From: Streptomyces sp. DvalAA-43 | GTDB lineage: Bacteria; Actinomycetota; Actinomycetes; Streptomycetales; Streptomycetaceae | DNA length: 64,000 bases | Direction of reading: 5' to 3' | NCBI RefSeq assembly: GCF_900091725.1 | Contig: NZ_FMBW01000080.1 | Location: forward strand, 1 to 64,000 | Shown here: piece by piece, positions 43,887-52,379 of the stretch | Layout: each line of letters starts with the position of its first letter | Numbering within the stretch: position 1 is the first letter of the stretch | The notes under the pieces: generated by a model | The model's database searches: none | What the model was told of the DNA's origin: nothing | The model's input: only the letters and a program-made list of their open reading frames with translations | Translations under genes and position numbers: made by a program

Positions 43887-44582
43887 ATGCCGGACACCAC
43901 ATCGCCGCAGACCACGGGCCCGGACGCCGCAGCCGGATACGAGCCCACCGAGCGCACTGTTCCGACCCGTTCCCGCGAAAGGGCCACATACGACCGGGAG
44001 GTGGTCCATTCGATACTCGACGAGGCGTACGTCTGCCATCTCGGCTTCGTCCGCGACGGCGCGCCCGTCGTTCTGCCGACGCTCTTCGGCCGGGTGGGCG
44101 ACCGGCTCTACGTACACGGCTCGACGGGCTCCCGGCCGCTGCGCGAGACGGGCCGCACGGACCCCGGCCTCCCCGTGTGCCTGACGGTGACCCATGTCGA
44201 CGGGCTGGTGCTGGCCCGCTCCGCCTTCCACCACTCGATCAACTACCGCTCCGTGGTGGTCCACGGCGTCGCGCACACGGTCACCGACCCGCAGGAGCGG
44301 CGCACCGCCCTCGATGCCATCGTCGACCACGTGGTGCCGGGCCGGTCCGCCGACTCGCGCCCCGCCGACGAGAAGGAGCTCGCCGCGACCGCGGTGATCC
44401 GGCTGGACCTGCGGGAGGTCTCCGCCAAGATCCGCACGGGCGGCCCCAACGACGAAGCCCGCGACCTCACGCTCCCCCACTGGTCCGGTGTCGTCCCGCT
44501 CGCCCGCGGATACGAGACGCCGCTCCCCGCGGACGACCTCGACCCCGCGATCGGGGTGCCGGACTACATCACCGCCCTCTGA
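43887..44582 (+). CDS. Pyridoxamine 5'-phosphate oxidase-like protein
   Basis: 231 aa. After a disordered N-terminus comes the flavin-nucleotide-binding pattern (SILDEAYVCHLGFVRDGAPVVLPTLFGRVGDRLYVHGSTGSRPLR; TVTHVDGLVLARSAFHHSINYRSVVVHG), as in PPOX proteins that accompany MocR regulators. It is divergent from the MocR gene and is its likely target. ATG at 43887 follows GGAG by five bases; ATG at 43875 is an alternative inside the palindrome. Confidence 0.85.
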   Translation: MPDTTSPQTTGPDAAAGYEPTERTVPTRSRERATYDREVVHSILDEAYVCHLGFVRDGAPVVLPTLFGRVGDRLYVHGSTGSRPLRETGRTDPGLPVCLTVTHVDGLVLARSAFHHSINYRSVVVHGVAHTVTDPQERRTALDAIVDHVVPGRSADSRPADEKELAATAVIRLDLREVSAKIRTGGPNDEARDLTLPHWSGVVPLARGYETPLPADDLDPAIGVPDYITAL

Positions 44583-44661
44583 CCCGCCCCGAGGAACGGA
44601 CGGGCGCACCACCGCCACGACCGACGGCCGACACAAAAGCCCGACCGCCCGGCCGCCACGC

Positions 44662-44694
44662 GAGGTGACACATCACGGCACGCCATGTCACCTC
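44662..44694. terminator. Possible hairpin between convergent genes
   Basis: GAGGTGACA and TGTCACCTC with a 15-nt loop, overlapping the EamA stop codon. Stem of 9 bp. Confidence 0.4.
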
Positions 44695-45736
44695 ACGTCG
44701 CGGCGCGGTCCGCGAACAACTCCCCCTCGGTGGGCGCGCGGTCGGCTTCCGGCCGTTCGGCAGCGCCCGCGACGGCCCCCGACGCCCCGGACCCCAACGC
44801 GACGGGTCCCGAGGGCGTCCGAGGTGTCGACGACTGGGCAATGAAGGCGCCGACCAGCACCGTGGCACCGCCGACCAGCTGGGGTGCCGACAGGTGCTCG
44901 CCGAGCATCACCCAGGCGAGCACGGTGGCGATGACCGCTTCGAGACAGGCGACCACGCCCGCCACCGCGGGAGAGAGCAGCCGCACCGCGATCACCCCGG
45001 TGACATAGGCGATCACGGTCGCCAGCAACACGATCCAGACGAGCAGCAGCCAGGCCGGAACATCCGTGCCATTCATACCCGCGGTGCCGCCCAGGACCGA
45101 CCAGTCCATGCCCCAGGGCTGTGCGACCACCGTGAGGACGACCGCGCCGATCAGCAGCCCGTAGGCGATGACACCGACCGGATGGGGCGGTTCGACGCCG
45201 TCCGCCCTGTCCGCGCTCCCCTGGTCCGACAGGACGAAGTAGCCGACCTGGCAACCGGCGGCACCGAGCGCGAGCAGCAGTCCGACCGCGTCGAAGCTCA
45301 GCCCCGACCAGATCTCGACCACGCACGCCAGCCCTCCGACGGCGAGCACCACACCGGCCGCGGCCCGCCGGGTGACCGGCCTGCGCTGGACGAACCGGAC
45401 CCAGCCGAGAACGAGCGCGGGCGCCAGGTATTCGACGAGCAGCGCGACACCGACGGGGATACGGGAGATCGCGGCGAAATAGCAGGCCTGCACGCCCGCG
45501 ACGGCGAGCAGCCCGAAGCCGAGCAGCAGGACCGGCCGGCTGCGCACCAGGTCCCGGTGGCGCCAGGTCACCGGCAGCATGACCAGGGCCGCACCCGCCA
45601 CCCGCAGCCACACCACATGGAGCGGGTCGAGACCCGCTTCGATCAGCGGCTTGGCCGCCACCCCTGAACCGCCGAATGCGAACGCCGAGGCCAGGGCTAG
45701 TCCCAGGCCGGCGCTTCTCCCCTGAGACGCGTGCAT
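44693..45736 (-). CDS. EamA/DMT-family transporter
   Basis: 347 aa, ten membrane segments in two EamA repeats (LASAFAFGGSGVAAKPLIEAG at the start; LIGAVVLTVVAQPWGM and VIAYVTGVIAVRLLSPAVAGVVACLEAVIATVLAWVMLGE in the second). The C-terminal 45 residues are polar. ATG at 45736 is taken because the first helix follows closely. It is an amino-acid or drug exporter by family; the substrate cannot be inferred. It lies downstream of the Clp-N gene on the same strand, 144 bp away. Confidence 0.86.
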   Translation of the reverse strand: MHASQGRSAGLGLALASAFAFGGSGVAAKPLIEAGLDPLHVVWLRVAGAALVMLPVTWRHRDLVRSRPVLLLGFGLLAVAGVQACYFAAISRIPVGVALLVEYLAPALVLGWVRFVQRRPVTRRAAAGVVLAVGGLACVVEIWSGLSFDAVGLLLALGAAGCQVGYFVLSDQGSADRADGVEPPHPVGVIAYGLLIGAVVLTVVAQPWGMDWSVLGGTAGMNGTDVPAWLLLVWIVLLATVIAYVTGVIAVRLLSPAVAGVVACLEAVIATVLAWVMLGEHLSAPQLVGGATVLVGAFIAQSSTPRTPSGPVALGSGASGAVAGAAERPEADRAPTEGELFADRAAT

Positions 45737-45880
45737 CGGCCCATCATGACAGCTATGGTCAGGAGCGTCACTCAAGTGACCCCTGACACGCCCGCCGTCG
45801 ACCGTGGGGCCCCGCCACCTCCCTGCCAGTGCCAGGACCAGCCCGACCGTCCGCATGCCGGGCGGTCAACTTCCCGCCTT

Positions 45881-46438
45881 CTACGCACCCCGGTCGGGTG
45901 TATCGGTGATCCGGGCGGCGAGCAGGTCCGCGTCGATCCCGCCCCGGACCAGGACTTCGACGGCCCGGCACTCATGGTCCATGGCCAGCGCCGCGAGCAG
46001 GTCGAGCCCTTCGGCCCGTACGTCGCCGCGCTTCTCCGCCCGCTCCAGCGCTCCGGCCATCGCCGAAGCCGCCGAGGGCGACCAGCCCTCCACTCCCGAG
46101 TCGCGCACGGCCGAGTCCAGGTGCGGGACGACGACCGGGACGGCGCCGGAGTCCTCCACCGCACCCTGCCAGCGGAGCCCGTACCCGATACTGCGCTGGA
46201 CGAGATAGCCGAGCACCCTGGCCAGTTGGGGGCCGCCCTCGAAGGCCGCCCGCACCGCGGGGTCCGATTCAATGAGGGAGTGCAGCAGATGCGCCGTGTC
46301 GATCTGCCGGTCACCGTCCCGCAGCGCACGCCTGCGGGCGCCCGTCACCACGGCGGCCAGCTCCACCGTGAGTCTGGCGTCGAGCTCGGCGCGGTTCGGA
46401 ACGGGCTGCTGAGGAATCCGCGGCGTCCGGTTGTGCAC
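45881..46438 (-). CDS. Clp N-terminal-domain protein
   Basis: 185 aa with two Clp-N repeats and no AAA+ domain: ARRRALRDGDRQIDTAHLLHSLIESDPAVRAAFEGG and, further on, SAMAGALERAEKRGDVRAEGLDLLAALAMDHECRAVEVLVRGGID. Stand-alone Clp-N proteins may act as adaptors for ClpC or as folding or stress proteins. GTG at 46438 has GGAG eight bases upstream and gives MHNRTPRIPQQP; a longer start at 46477 lacks a ribosome site. Confidence 0.82.
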   Translation of the reverse strand: MHNRTPRIPQQPVPNRAELDARLTVELAAVVTGARRRALRDGDRQIDTAHLLHSLIESDPAVRAAFEGGPQLARVLGYLVQRSIGYGLRWQGAVEDSGAVPVVVPHLDSAVRDSGVEGWSPSAASAMAGALERAEKRGDVRAEGLDLLAALAMDHECRAVEVLVRGGIDADLLAARITDTPDRGA

Positions 46439-46681
46439 GTCTCCCACTCCATCAGTTCCGGAGCGCCCATACATCACCGGAGGGACTCATCTAGGCATCC
46501 CACGCAAGTTGGGCACACCCGAACGGTTTCTCCTCCTTGCGGATGAGATCTCGCCATTTCCGGATCCGATCGGAGAAAAGGGCGCGCGCCGCCTTGCCAC
46601 GCGCCCTCCGGGCAACCGGAAGCCGTGCCCGTACGTCCCACAGGCCATACCCCATGCACAGCCGGAAGGGAGACCACGGAC

Positions 46682-46903
46682 GTGTCCTGGCTGGTCGCCC
46701 TGCCGGCCCTCGACGGGCGGGAGTACGTGTACCGGGTCCACGCACCGGCCGACGCCCTGCGTGCCGACCTCTTCTGGGCCGCGTTCCACTGCCACGACGA
46801 CGGCCCGCATCCACGCGCCTTCGACCGGTTCGACGACGCCCTGATCTGGCGAGCCGGGACGGAAGGAACCGGCCAGATGGATCTGACCGTTCACCAGTTC
46901 TGA
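46682..46903 (+). CDS. Small conserved-looking hypothetical protein
   Basis: 73 aa, not recognised: MSWLVALPALDGREYVYRVHAPADALRADLFWAAFHCHDDG, then a short helical tail ending DLTVHQF. GTG at 46682 follows GGGAGACC. No signal or membrane segment. Codon bias matches neighbouring genes. Confidence 0.5.
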   Translation: MSWLVALPALDGREYVYRVHAPADALRADLFWAAFHCHDDGPHPRAFDRFDDALIWRAGTEGTGQMDLTVHQF

Positions 46904-46981
46904 CTGTTCATCAGTATTGAATGTTCCGGCCACTACGGCTACGTTCCGCGACACCGTAACCCGCCGAGAAGGGGTGGTCGC

Positions 46982-47413
46982 ATGGCCGAAGTCAGCGCAG
47001 AGGCGCGCATCGAAGCACCGGCCGAGAAGGTGTGGGCCCAGCTGACGGACTTCACCGCGTACGGCCAGTGGAACGCCACCCACACCAGCTTCCCCAAGGG
47101 CGGCCCGGCGACACTGGAAGTCGCGGCCACCTACGAGGAGAACATGAAACTCATGGGCTTCCCGGCCGAGGTGACCTGGACGGTGACGGAACTGGAGACC
47201 GCGCGCCTGCTGGTCACCAAGGGCAAGGGCCCGATGGGCGTCAACCTGGCCATGCGCTATTCACTGTCTCCCGACGGGGATGCGACCACGGTCCGCATCG
47301 ACGGGGAGTTCACCGGCGCCGCGGTCTCCCTGATGGCGGGAAAGCTCAAGGACTCGGCGACGGCCGCGCTCGTCGAATCACTGCGCAAACTGGGCGGGCT
47401 CGTCGCCGCCTGA
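46982..47413 (+). CDS. SRPBCC-family protein
   Basis: 143 aa of the START/polyketide-cyclase-like fold: EARIEAPAEKVWAQLTDFTAYGQWNATHTSFPKGG at the N-terminus and a long C-terminal helix (AGKLKDSATAALVESLRKLGG). Such proteins bind hydrophobic ligands in a deep cavity. AAGGGG precedes the ATG by eight bases. A strong hairpin follows. Ligand unknown. Confidence 0.85.
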   Translation: MAEVSAEARIEAPAEKVWAQLTDFTAYGQWNATHTSFPKGGPATLEVAATYEENMKLMGFPAEVTWTVTELETARLLVTKGKGPMGVNLAMRYSLSPDGDATTVRIDGEFTGAAVSLMAGKLKDSATAALVESLRKLGGLVAA

Positions 47414-47429
47414 CCCGCCCCGCCAAGGA

Positions 47430-47463
47430 CCAGGGGCCTCGCGGCTCGCCGCGAGGCCCCTGG
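47430..47463. terminator. Hairpin terminator between SRPBCC and PadR genes
   Basis: A perfect 15-bp stem (CCAGGGGCCTCGCGG and its complement) with a CTCG loop, between convergent genes. Confidence 0.85.
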
Positions 47464-47479
47464 CACCGCACCCACGAGC

Positions 47480-48106
47480 TCAGCTCTCGTCGGCAAGGAT
47501 CAGATACAGCTTCTTACGGGCGTCACCGATGACCGCGAGGGCCTTCTGGCGCTGATCGGCCGAGCCGGTCTTCCAGACCTGGCCGAACGCCTCCATCAGA
47601 CCGAAACCGGCCTGCCGGATCTCGTTGGCACTCTCCCAGTCGACACCGCGCCCGGCTTCCTCCCAAGGCGCCTCGGCCCCCGACTCCGCCTCGGTGCGGC
47701 CGGCGTCGGTGAGCGTGAACAGCTTCTTGCCACCCTCGCTCGCGCTGACGATCAGGCCCTCGTCCTCCAGCAGCTGAAGGGTCGGATAGACCGAGCCGGG
47801 GCTGGGCCGCCAGGCCCCACCGCTGCGCTCGCCGATCTCCTGGATCATCTCGTACCCGTGCATCGGCCGGTCCTTCAGCAGCGCCAGGATCGACGCGCGC
47901 ACGTCACCACGCCGCGCCCTCCCCCTACCGCCACCCCGGCCACGCCCGCCACCGAAGGGGCCACCCCCGAAGGGACCGCCACCGAACGGCGGCCCGAAAG
48001 GCCCGAAGGCCGCCCGCCGCCCCTCGAAATCGCCACGCCCCTGAGGACCGGGGCCGCGGCGCCCGTACCCATGTCCGAACTCGTGCTCATGTCCATGTGA
48101 ACGCAT
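47480..48106 (-). CDS. PadR-family transcriptional regulator
   Basis: 208 aa. A His/Gly/Phe-rich N-terminal extension of about 65 residues (HGHEHEFGHGYGRRG, then repeated FGGGP) precedes the PadR winged helix (RGDVRASILALLKDRPMHGYEMIQEIGERSGGAWRPSPGSVYPTLQLLEDEGLI). A C-terminal helical dimerisation part follows. The His-rich head could bind metal, which is inference. AGGAG lies seven bases before ATG at 48106. An operator-like dyad lies immediately upstream, suggesting autoregulation. Confidence 0.92.
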   Translation of the reverse strand: MRSHGHEHEFGHGYGRRGPGPQGRGDFEGRRAAFGPFGPPFGGGPFGGGPFGGGRGRGGGRGRARRGDVRASILALLKDRPMHGYEMIQEIGERSGGAWRPSPGSVYPTLQLLEDEGLIVSASEGGKKLFTLTDAGRTEAESGAEAPWEEAGRGVDWESANEIRQAGFGLMEAFGQVWKTGSADQRQKALAVIGDARKKLYLILADES

Positions 48107-48120
48107 CACTACGCTCCTTC

Positions 48121-48157
48121 TATCGTTGATCTGTCGCGATGCGTCAACGATATATCG
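48121..48157. promoter_or_regulatory. Putative PadR operator
   Basis: TATCGTTGA (48121) and TCAACGATA (48144) form an inverted repeat with a 14-bp spacer, overlapped by the perfect palindrome CGATATATCG (48148-48157). It lies 15 to 50 bp upstream of the PadR start. Confidence 0.6.
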
Positions 48158-48306
48158 GAACCGATCGCCTGGCAATCCCTCGCCCAACGGCACCTGCCCG
48201 CGTCCCGCCTCACCCGATCGAGCGGTTCTCTCAGCCGCCCGAGCCGCTCGGGCGTCACCGGTCGCCCCTTGCGGGGCCGTGTGGCGGTTCGGCAAACTGT
48301 CCGATC

Positions 48307-48754
48307 ATGTCGAGCAACTTGATCACTACAGTCCTGGCGATCTCGGCACCTTGCTCGGCAGTGGCCTGACGGCGTTCGTGACGGCTCGGACCGATCGGCG
48401 CAGGAACGAGGCGCTGGAGCGACAGCAGATACGTGATGAGGCCGCGATCGCGCTCAACGCCGCGAACTGCGGGCCGAGCATCAGAAGTGGAGCAGAGACC
48501 GCAGGCAGGCCGCCTACCAGAGCCTGATGGACGCCGCCCATGAGGCCCAAGGTGCCATTTGGCAGCTGGGGCAGCTGACGCCGGAAGCGTTCGACCAGCA
48601 TCGCTATGACATCAGGCGGGGCGCGGCCATCGATGCCGTTCGCGCGACTCGCCGCGCAGCCGACGCGGTGCAGCTGGAAGGACCGACCGATGTCGCCGAG
48701 GCCGCCGAGGTGGCTTCGTTCATCTTCAGGGACAGCTTTTGTCGACGAGTTTGA
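48307..48754 (+). pseudogene. Frameshifted membrane-anchored protein gene, 3' end lost
   Basis: Three frames join into one plausible protein: MSSNLITTVLA, then GTLLGSGLTAFVTARTDRRRNEALERQQIRDEAAIALN, then AEHQKWSRDRRQAAYQSLMDAAHEAQGAIWQL and onward to FIFRDSF. Frame changes fall near 48340 and 48470. The intact protein would have one N-terminal membrane helix and a long helical cytoplasmic part. It ends about 30 bp before the IS21 end at 48785, so insertion probably removed the 3' part. The coding fragment at 54107 on the far side of the IS may be the missing end. Function unknown. Confidence 0.6.
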
Positions 48755-48784
48755 ACAACGGTTAGCGATCACTGGAGCGATGAA

Positions 48785-48806
48785 TGTTCACGAGTTTTGA
48801 CGGCGC
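48785..48806 (+). repeat. IS21 terminal inverted repeat (istB side)
   Basis: 22 bp, 19 identical to the complement of 54075-54096. The stop codon of the 166-aa ORF lies within it. Confidence 0.75.
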
Positions 48807-49288
48807 TTCACGTTGCAGTCGTGTCCGTCGCCGGGCAGGCCCATGACGTTCAACACCGGTCCCTGACCCTCAGGGATCTCGAAGGTGAAGTTTGCTGCTG
48901 TCGGGATCACCACGAGCGAGCACTGGTCGCCGAAGGTCAGCGGCGGATACGGATCCCAGGAACAGCCAGCCTTGTCCAAGGCGGAAACGACGTCCCCGTG
49001 GCTGAGTCCTGCTGGGAAGGTGCCCGTCCCCTCGACCACTGACGGGGGGAGTTCGACGACGTCACGCCAGGTCTGGACGCAGATGAGAGACACCTTGCGG
49101 CAGCGGCAGACACCCAGCTCAAGGTCTCCGTAGGCGGAGAGCCTCGGCCACTTTCTGTTCCGACCCATCATTCCGATCTCCCACGGCTCGCCGAGAGCTG
49201 CGGTCACGTCGCTCCAGTCGGCTCCGCTGAACACCGGGCCCAGTCGGCCCGTCTTCGCCATGCTGGTCAGGACTTCGAGAATCTCCAC
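48788..49288 (-). CDS. Hypothetical protein carried inside the IS21 element
   Basis: 166 aa, not recognised. MEILEVLTSMAKTGRLGPVFSGADWSDVTAALGEPWEIGMMGRNRKWPRLSAYGDLELGVCRCRKVSLICVQ reads as an alpha/beta protein; GxGxxWSDVxxALGEPW resembles the start of small SMI1- or immunity-like actinobacterial proteins, but I do not assign it. It lies between the istB stop and the inverted repeat, where IS21 elements normally have almost no sequence. Its stop falls inside the repeat. GTG start at 49288 has a weak ribosome site; ATG at codon 10 is possible. Confidence 0.6.
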   Translation of the reverse strand: MEILEVLTSMAKTGRLGPVFSGADWSDVTAALGEPWEIGMMGRNRKWPRLSAYGDLELGVCRCRKVSLICVQTWRDVVELPPSVVEGTGTFPAGLSHGDVVSALDKAGCSWDPYPPLTFGDQCSLVVIPTAANFTFEIPEGQGPVLNVMGLPGDGHDCNVKRRQNS

Positions 49289-49339
49289 GAGGCGGAGCCT
49301 GACAGGTGTCCTGACCAGCAGTCCAGCGGTTTCAGGGGG

Positions 49340-49993
49340 TCAGCCCGCTGTGGTTTGTTCGGCTTGGGCCCGGGTGCTGGCGAGGCGGTAGGAGTCGGTG
49401 CCGGTCTCGATGATTGTGCCGTTGAAGGTCAGGCGGTCGACGATGGCCGCGCAGAGGCGGGGGTCAGTGAAGGTCTTCGTCCAGCCGCCGAAGGACTCGT
49501 TGGAGGCGATGGCGACGCTGTTCTTCTCCTCGCGTTCGGTCAGCACCTGGAAGAGGAGCTCGGCGCCGTGCCGGTCGAGTTCCATGTAGCCGAGCTCGTC
49601 GATGCAGAGGAGATCGACGCGCCCGTATCGGGCGATGGTCTTGTTCAGCTGCTTCTCGTCGGCGGCCTCGACCAGCTCGTTCACCAGCTTCGTGGCCAGC
49701 GTGTAGCGGACCCGGTAGCCCTTCATCGCGGCCTCGGTGCCCAGGGCGATGAGCATGTGGGACTTGCCGGTTCCGGAGTCTCCGATCAGGCAGAGCGGCT
49801 GGCTCTTCTTGATCCATTCACAGCTGGCGAGGGTGTGGACGGTGGCGGCGTCGATGTTCGGGTTGGCGTCGAAGTCGAAGGCCCGCAGGGACTTCTCCCG
49901 TGGGAAGCCCGCGGCCTTGATCCGTCGTTCCGAGCGGCGCCTGGCCCGGTCGTCGCACTCGGTCATCAGCAGCTCGGCGAGGAAGCCGCGGTA
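49340..49993 (-). pseudogene. istB: istB, C-terminal part (split gene)
   Basis: 217 residues of the IS21 helper ATPase, starting YRGFLAELLMTECDDRARRR and carrying Walker A (GDSGTGKSH) and Walker B (VDLLCIDELGY). The first 47 residues, ending KDQMT, are found 2.2 kb away at 52239-52379; joining the two restores a 264-aa IstB of normal length with no missing residue. The gene was therefore cut by a clean insertion. A shorter protein could still start at ATG 49966. Confidence 0.88.
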
Positions 49994-50040
49994 GACACCT
50001 CAGGTACATAAGTCGTCAAGCCAGGCCGGTCATCATTCGA

Positions 50041-50523
50041 ATGGACGTCGATAGCATCATGGACATGCCTGACGTGTGGATCGGCTTCAACTCTGATGAC
50101 CGCCAGAGAGCTTGGTGGCAGAACGGCCTCGTGACGCTGGCCCTCACTGGTGCGATGGTCGTGATGATCCTAACCACGCACGAACCGAACAAATGGTGGT
50201 TTGTGAGTGGTCTTGGAGTCCTCGCTGTGGTCGCGTTCGTCGGCACGGTCAATCTGATCTATGGCAGGGTCCTCCTGACCGCAAGGGGATTGGAGTTCCA
50301 CACCTTCGTCAGCAGGCGAGTCATCCCTTGGAACGAGGTCGCCGGTATCGAGACGCGGCGGCGGGTGATCCGGAGCAGGATTTTGTGTGATCTGCGAGTC
50401 GTCAGGGTTCGCGGGCGGTCGCTCACGATTCCGGGGACGGCCACCAGCCGGGTGATGGATGCCGAGCTTGAGCGGAAGCAGGTAGCCATCCAGGAACGCT
50501 GGTCCCGCGCGGTCAACGGCTGA
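50041..50523 (+). CDS. PH-domain-like membrane protein (passenger in the IS110 insertion)
   Basis: 160 aa. Two hydrophobic helices (VTLALTGAMVVMIL; WWFVSGLGVLAVVAFVGTVNLIYG) precede a bacterial-PH-like domain (VLLTARGLEFHTFVSRRVIPWNEVAGIETRRRV...). Similar small membrane proteins are common in Streptomyces, with no defined role. Its stop lies 6 bp from the recombinase stop (convergent), inside the unit that split istB. ATG at 50041 lacks a clear ribosome site; ATG at 50059 is possible. Confidence 0.6.
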   Translation: MDVDSIMDMPDVWIGFNSDDRQRAWWQNGLVTLALTGAMVVMILTTHEPNKWWFVSGLGVLAVVAFVGTVNLIYGRVLLTARGLEFHTFVSRRVIPWNEVAGIETRRRVIRSRILCDLRVVRVRGRSLTIPGTATSRVMDAELERKQVAIQERWSRAVNG

Positions 50524-50529
50524 TGGACT

Positions 50530-51793
50530 TCATGCCGCGAGGGCCTCGGCTGCCGCGGGGAAGGCTATGGCCTCGTCGAAGCGGGCCCCGTGCTGGAGGC
50601 AGTGGTAGAGCTGTCCGAGCAGGCGGTTGAAGAGGTTCCTCTGAGCCGAGGCATGCCAGTCTCCGTGGTCACGACGCTTGCGGTAGTGGGCTTTGGCACC
50701 TGGCGATGCGTTCGGGGCAGAGAATGCCCAGAGGTAGCCGACGTGGTTGAGCCGATCGTTCTTCACCCACCGCCGGGTGACGCTCGATTTCTTTCCTGAG
50801 GCGCGCGTGATGGGTGAGGCACCCGCGTAGGCCTTGAGGCCGCGGGCATCCACGAAGCGTTGACGATCGTCTCCGATCTCGGCCAGTACCCGCGCACCGA
50901 GCTGGACGCCGAGACCGGGGAAGCTGACGATGATCTCAGCATCCGGGTGCTGAGGGAACGCCTCTTCCACTGCATGTTCCAGATCGTCAGCGGCCTTGGA
51001 GGCAGCTTCCAGCTGGAGCAGGAGAGCAAGCATCTGCGTGCCGAGCGCATCTTCGACGAGCCGAGGCTGATGAGCCCAGTCAGCTCGAAGAATGTCGCGG
51101 AGTCGCTCAACTTCTGCTTCGATGCCCCGCTGACGGCCGGCCCGTTTGAGGGCGGCCTGCAGCTGCGCGCGAGTCAATTTTGCTGCTCGTGTTGGAATGG
51201 GGGCGAGCCGGAGAATCTCGCGAGCTTCCGGCCTGCACAACCCCTTCTTCCAGACTTCAACAGCTGCGAGAGCCGCAGGGTAGTACTCCCGTAGGAGCGA
51301 ACGGAGCTGGTTGGCTATCTGCTGGCGGTTCCAGACGGCATCCTGCTGGGCGCGAGCGAGAACGGCGACGGCGCGGGCCAGTTCGCTGTCCTGCGGCAGT
51401 GGCCGGTGGGCGTGCATATCGGTGCGGAGGATGTTGGCCAGGACCAGGGCGTCGCCGGGGTCGGATTTCTTGCGGGAGACGGCATGCCGGTCGCGATAGC
51501 GGGCTGCGGCCATGGGGGTTGATCGCGTATATTTTCCGCCTGCCTGTGCGGAGTACTGCAACCAGTAGGCCGCGAGACGTTTCGATGGCGACCGGGATCG
51601 GGCTCTCCTCGGTATCGCCGTACTCAGCCAGCAGATCCAGGAGCACCTGGTAGCCGGCGGCATCGTCGGTGATGTGCCGTTTGGCGACGAGCTGGCCGCT
51701 GTCGTCGACCAAGGCGACGTCATGGGTACGTTCGGCCCAGTCAATACCACAGTAGATCAAGGCTTTCCTTCCGCCGTGCTCTGTCCTGTCCAC
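50530..51793 (-). pseudogene. IS110-family transposase (recombinase), frameshifted
   Basis: The N-terminal frame gives CGIDWAERTHDVALVDDSG and AIETSRG, the first acidic residues of the RuvC-like DEDD domain, up to IYAINP. The protein then continues in another frame with MAAARYRDRHAVSRKKSDPGDALVLANILRTD and the C-terminal Tnp20 domain (SFPGLGVQLGARVLAEIGD...YAGASPITRASGKK). The break is in a run of five G (51514-51518, + strand) where four would keep the frame, so one base was inserted. Restored length is about 420 aa, normal for the family. The enzyme is presumed dead unless slippage rescues it. Confidence 0.9.
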
Positions 51794-52238
51794 GAGCTCA
51801 TGCGGGCCACGCAGCGACCTAATCCCAGGACTCAGCCTCTACAGCCGGTCCGCCACCTCAGTAGCTGTTCGTGGCACCAGCTCGCCCCACGGGCCTCGGT
51901 CTATGCAGGAGCTCAGACGGCTCAGGCCTATCAAGAGGTCACCATGAGGTGGGCTCGTCCCACCAACACCAACGAACGAGCAAGGTCTGGTGTTGATGCT
52001 CGACAGCGCTGAACGGCGCCTGTCTACCGCCAGGCCTTCTCAGCCCAGTCATCTGTAGGCGTACGTCCAGCGCCGACGAGCGTCAACATGCAGGCCGTGG
52101 TGATGGCCCACGGACGCCAAGACGTGCCCAGTCTGTCCGTAGGCCTCAAAGGCCAGGCCGAACCGGATGCATCCCATCTGGCACCCGCGCGGCCATCACC
52201 ACTTGAGCGTCCAACCAGACCGCTCTAACTACGGATTA
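51794..52238 (-). other. Non-coding 5' region of the IS110 element, candidate bridge-RNA locus
   Basis: 445 bp without a credible ORF between the recombinase start and the upstream element boundary. In IS110-group elements this end encodes the structured bridge RNA that pairs with target and donor DNA. I cannot fold it by eye and see no obvious long stem, so this rests on position only. Confidence 0.35.
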
Positions 52239-52379
52239 GGTCATCTGGTCCTTGATCGCCCGGTCGGCGATCTCGGTGAACTCGTTGCGGATCGACGGAA
52301 GCAGCAGCAGGCGGCAGGCGGTGTCGATCGCCGCGTCGGCGGCCTGCTCAGTCAAGCCTCGCTGTCGGGGCAGGGTCAC
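52239..52379 (-). pseudogene. istB: istB, N-terminal part (split gene)
   Basis: 47 codons, GTG at 52379 to KDQMT, followed at once by TAA from the insertion junction. Its start overlaps the istA stop (GTGA), the usual IS21 coupling. It continues in sense with YRGFLAEL at 49993. Confidence 0.85.

Larger units (their letters stand above)
49994..52238 (-). mobile_element. IS110-family insertion inside istB
   Basis: The 2245-bp segment separating the two istB pieces. TAG is shared at both junctions (49992-49994 and 52237-52239) and no inverted repeats are seen, as expected for IS110-type recombination. It holds a frameshifted IS110 recombinase, about 445 bp of non-coding DNA upstream of it, and a PH-domain gene downstream. 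Typical IS110 elements are about 1.5 kb, so the extra gene is unusual. Confidence 0.7.

Noticed and set aside
49300..49339. Alternative IS21 right end close to the istB stop
   Set aside because: No sequence matching TGTTCACGAGTTT is present there. The matching repeat is at 48785, beyond the 166-aa ORF.
52010..52160. Short open stretches upstream of the IS110 recombinase
   Set aside because: No ribosome site and no codon bias. The region is better treated as the element's non-coding end.
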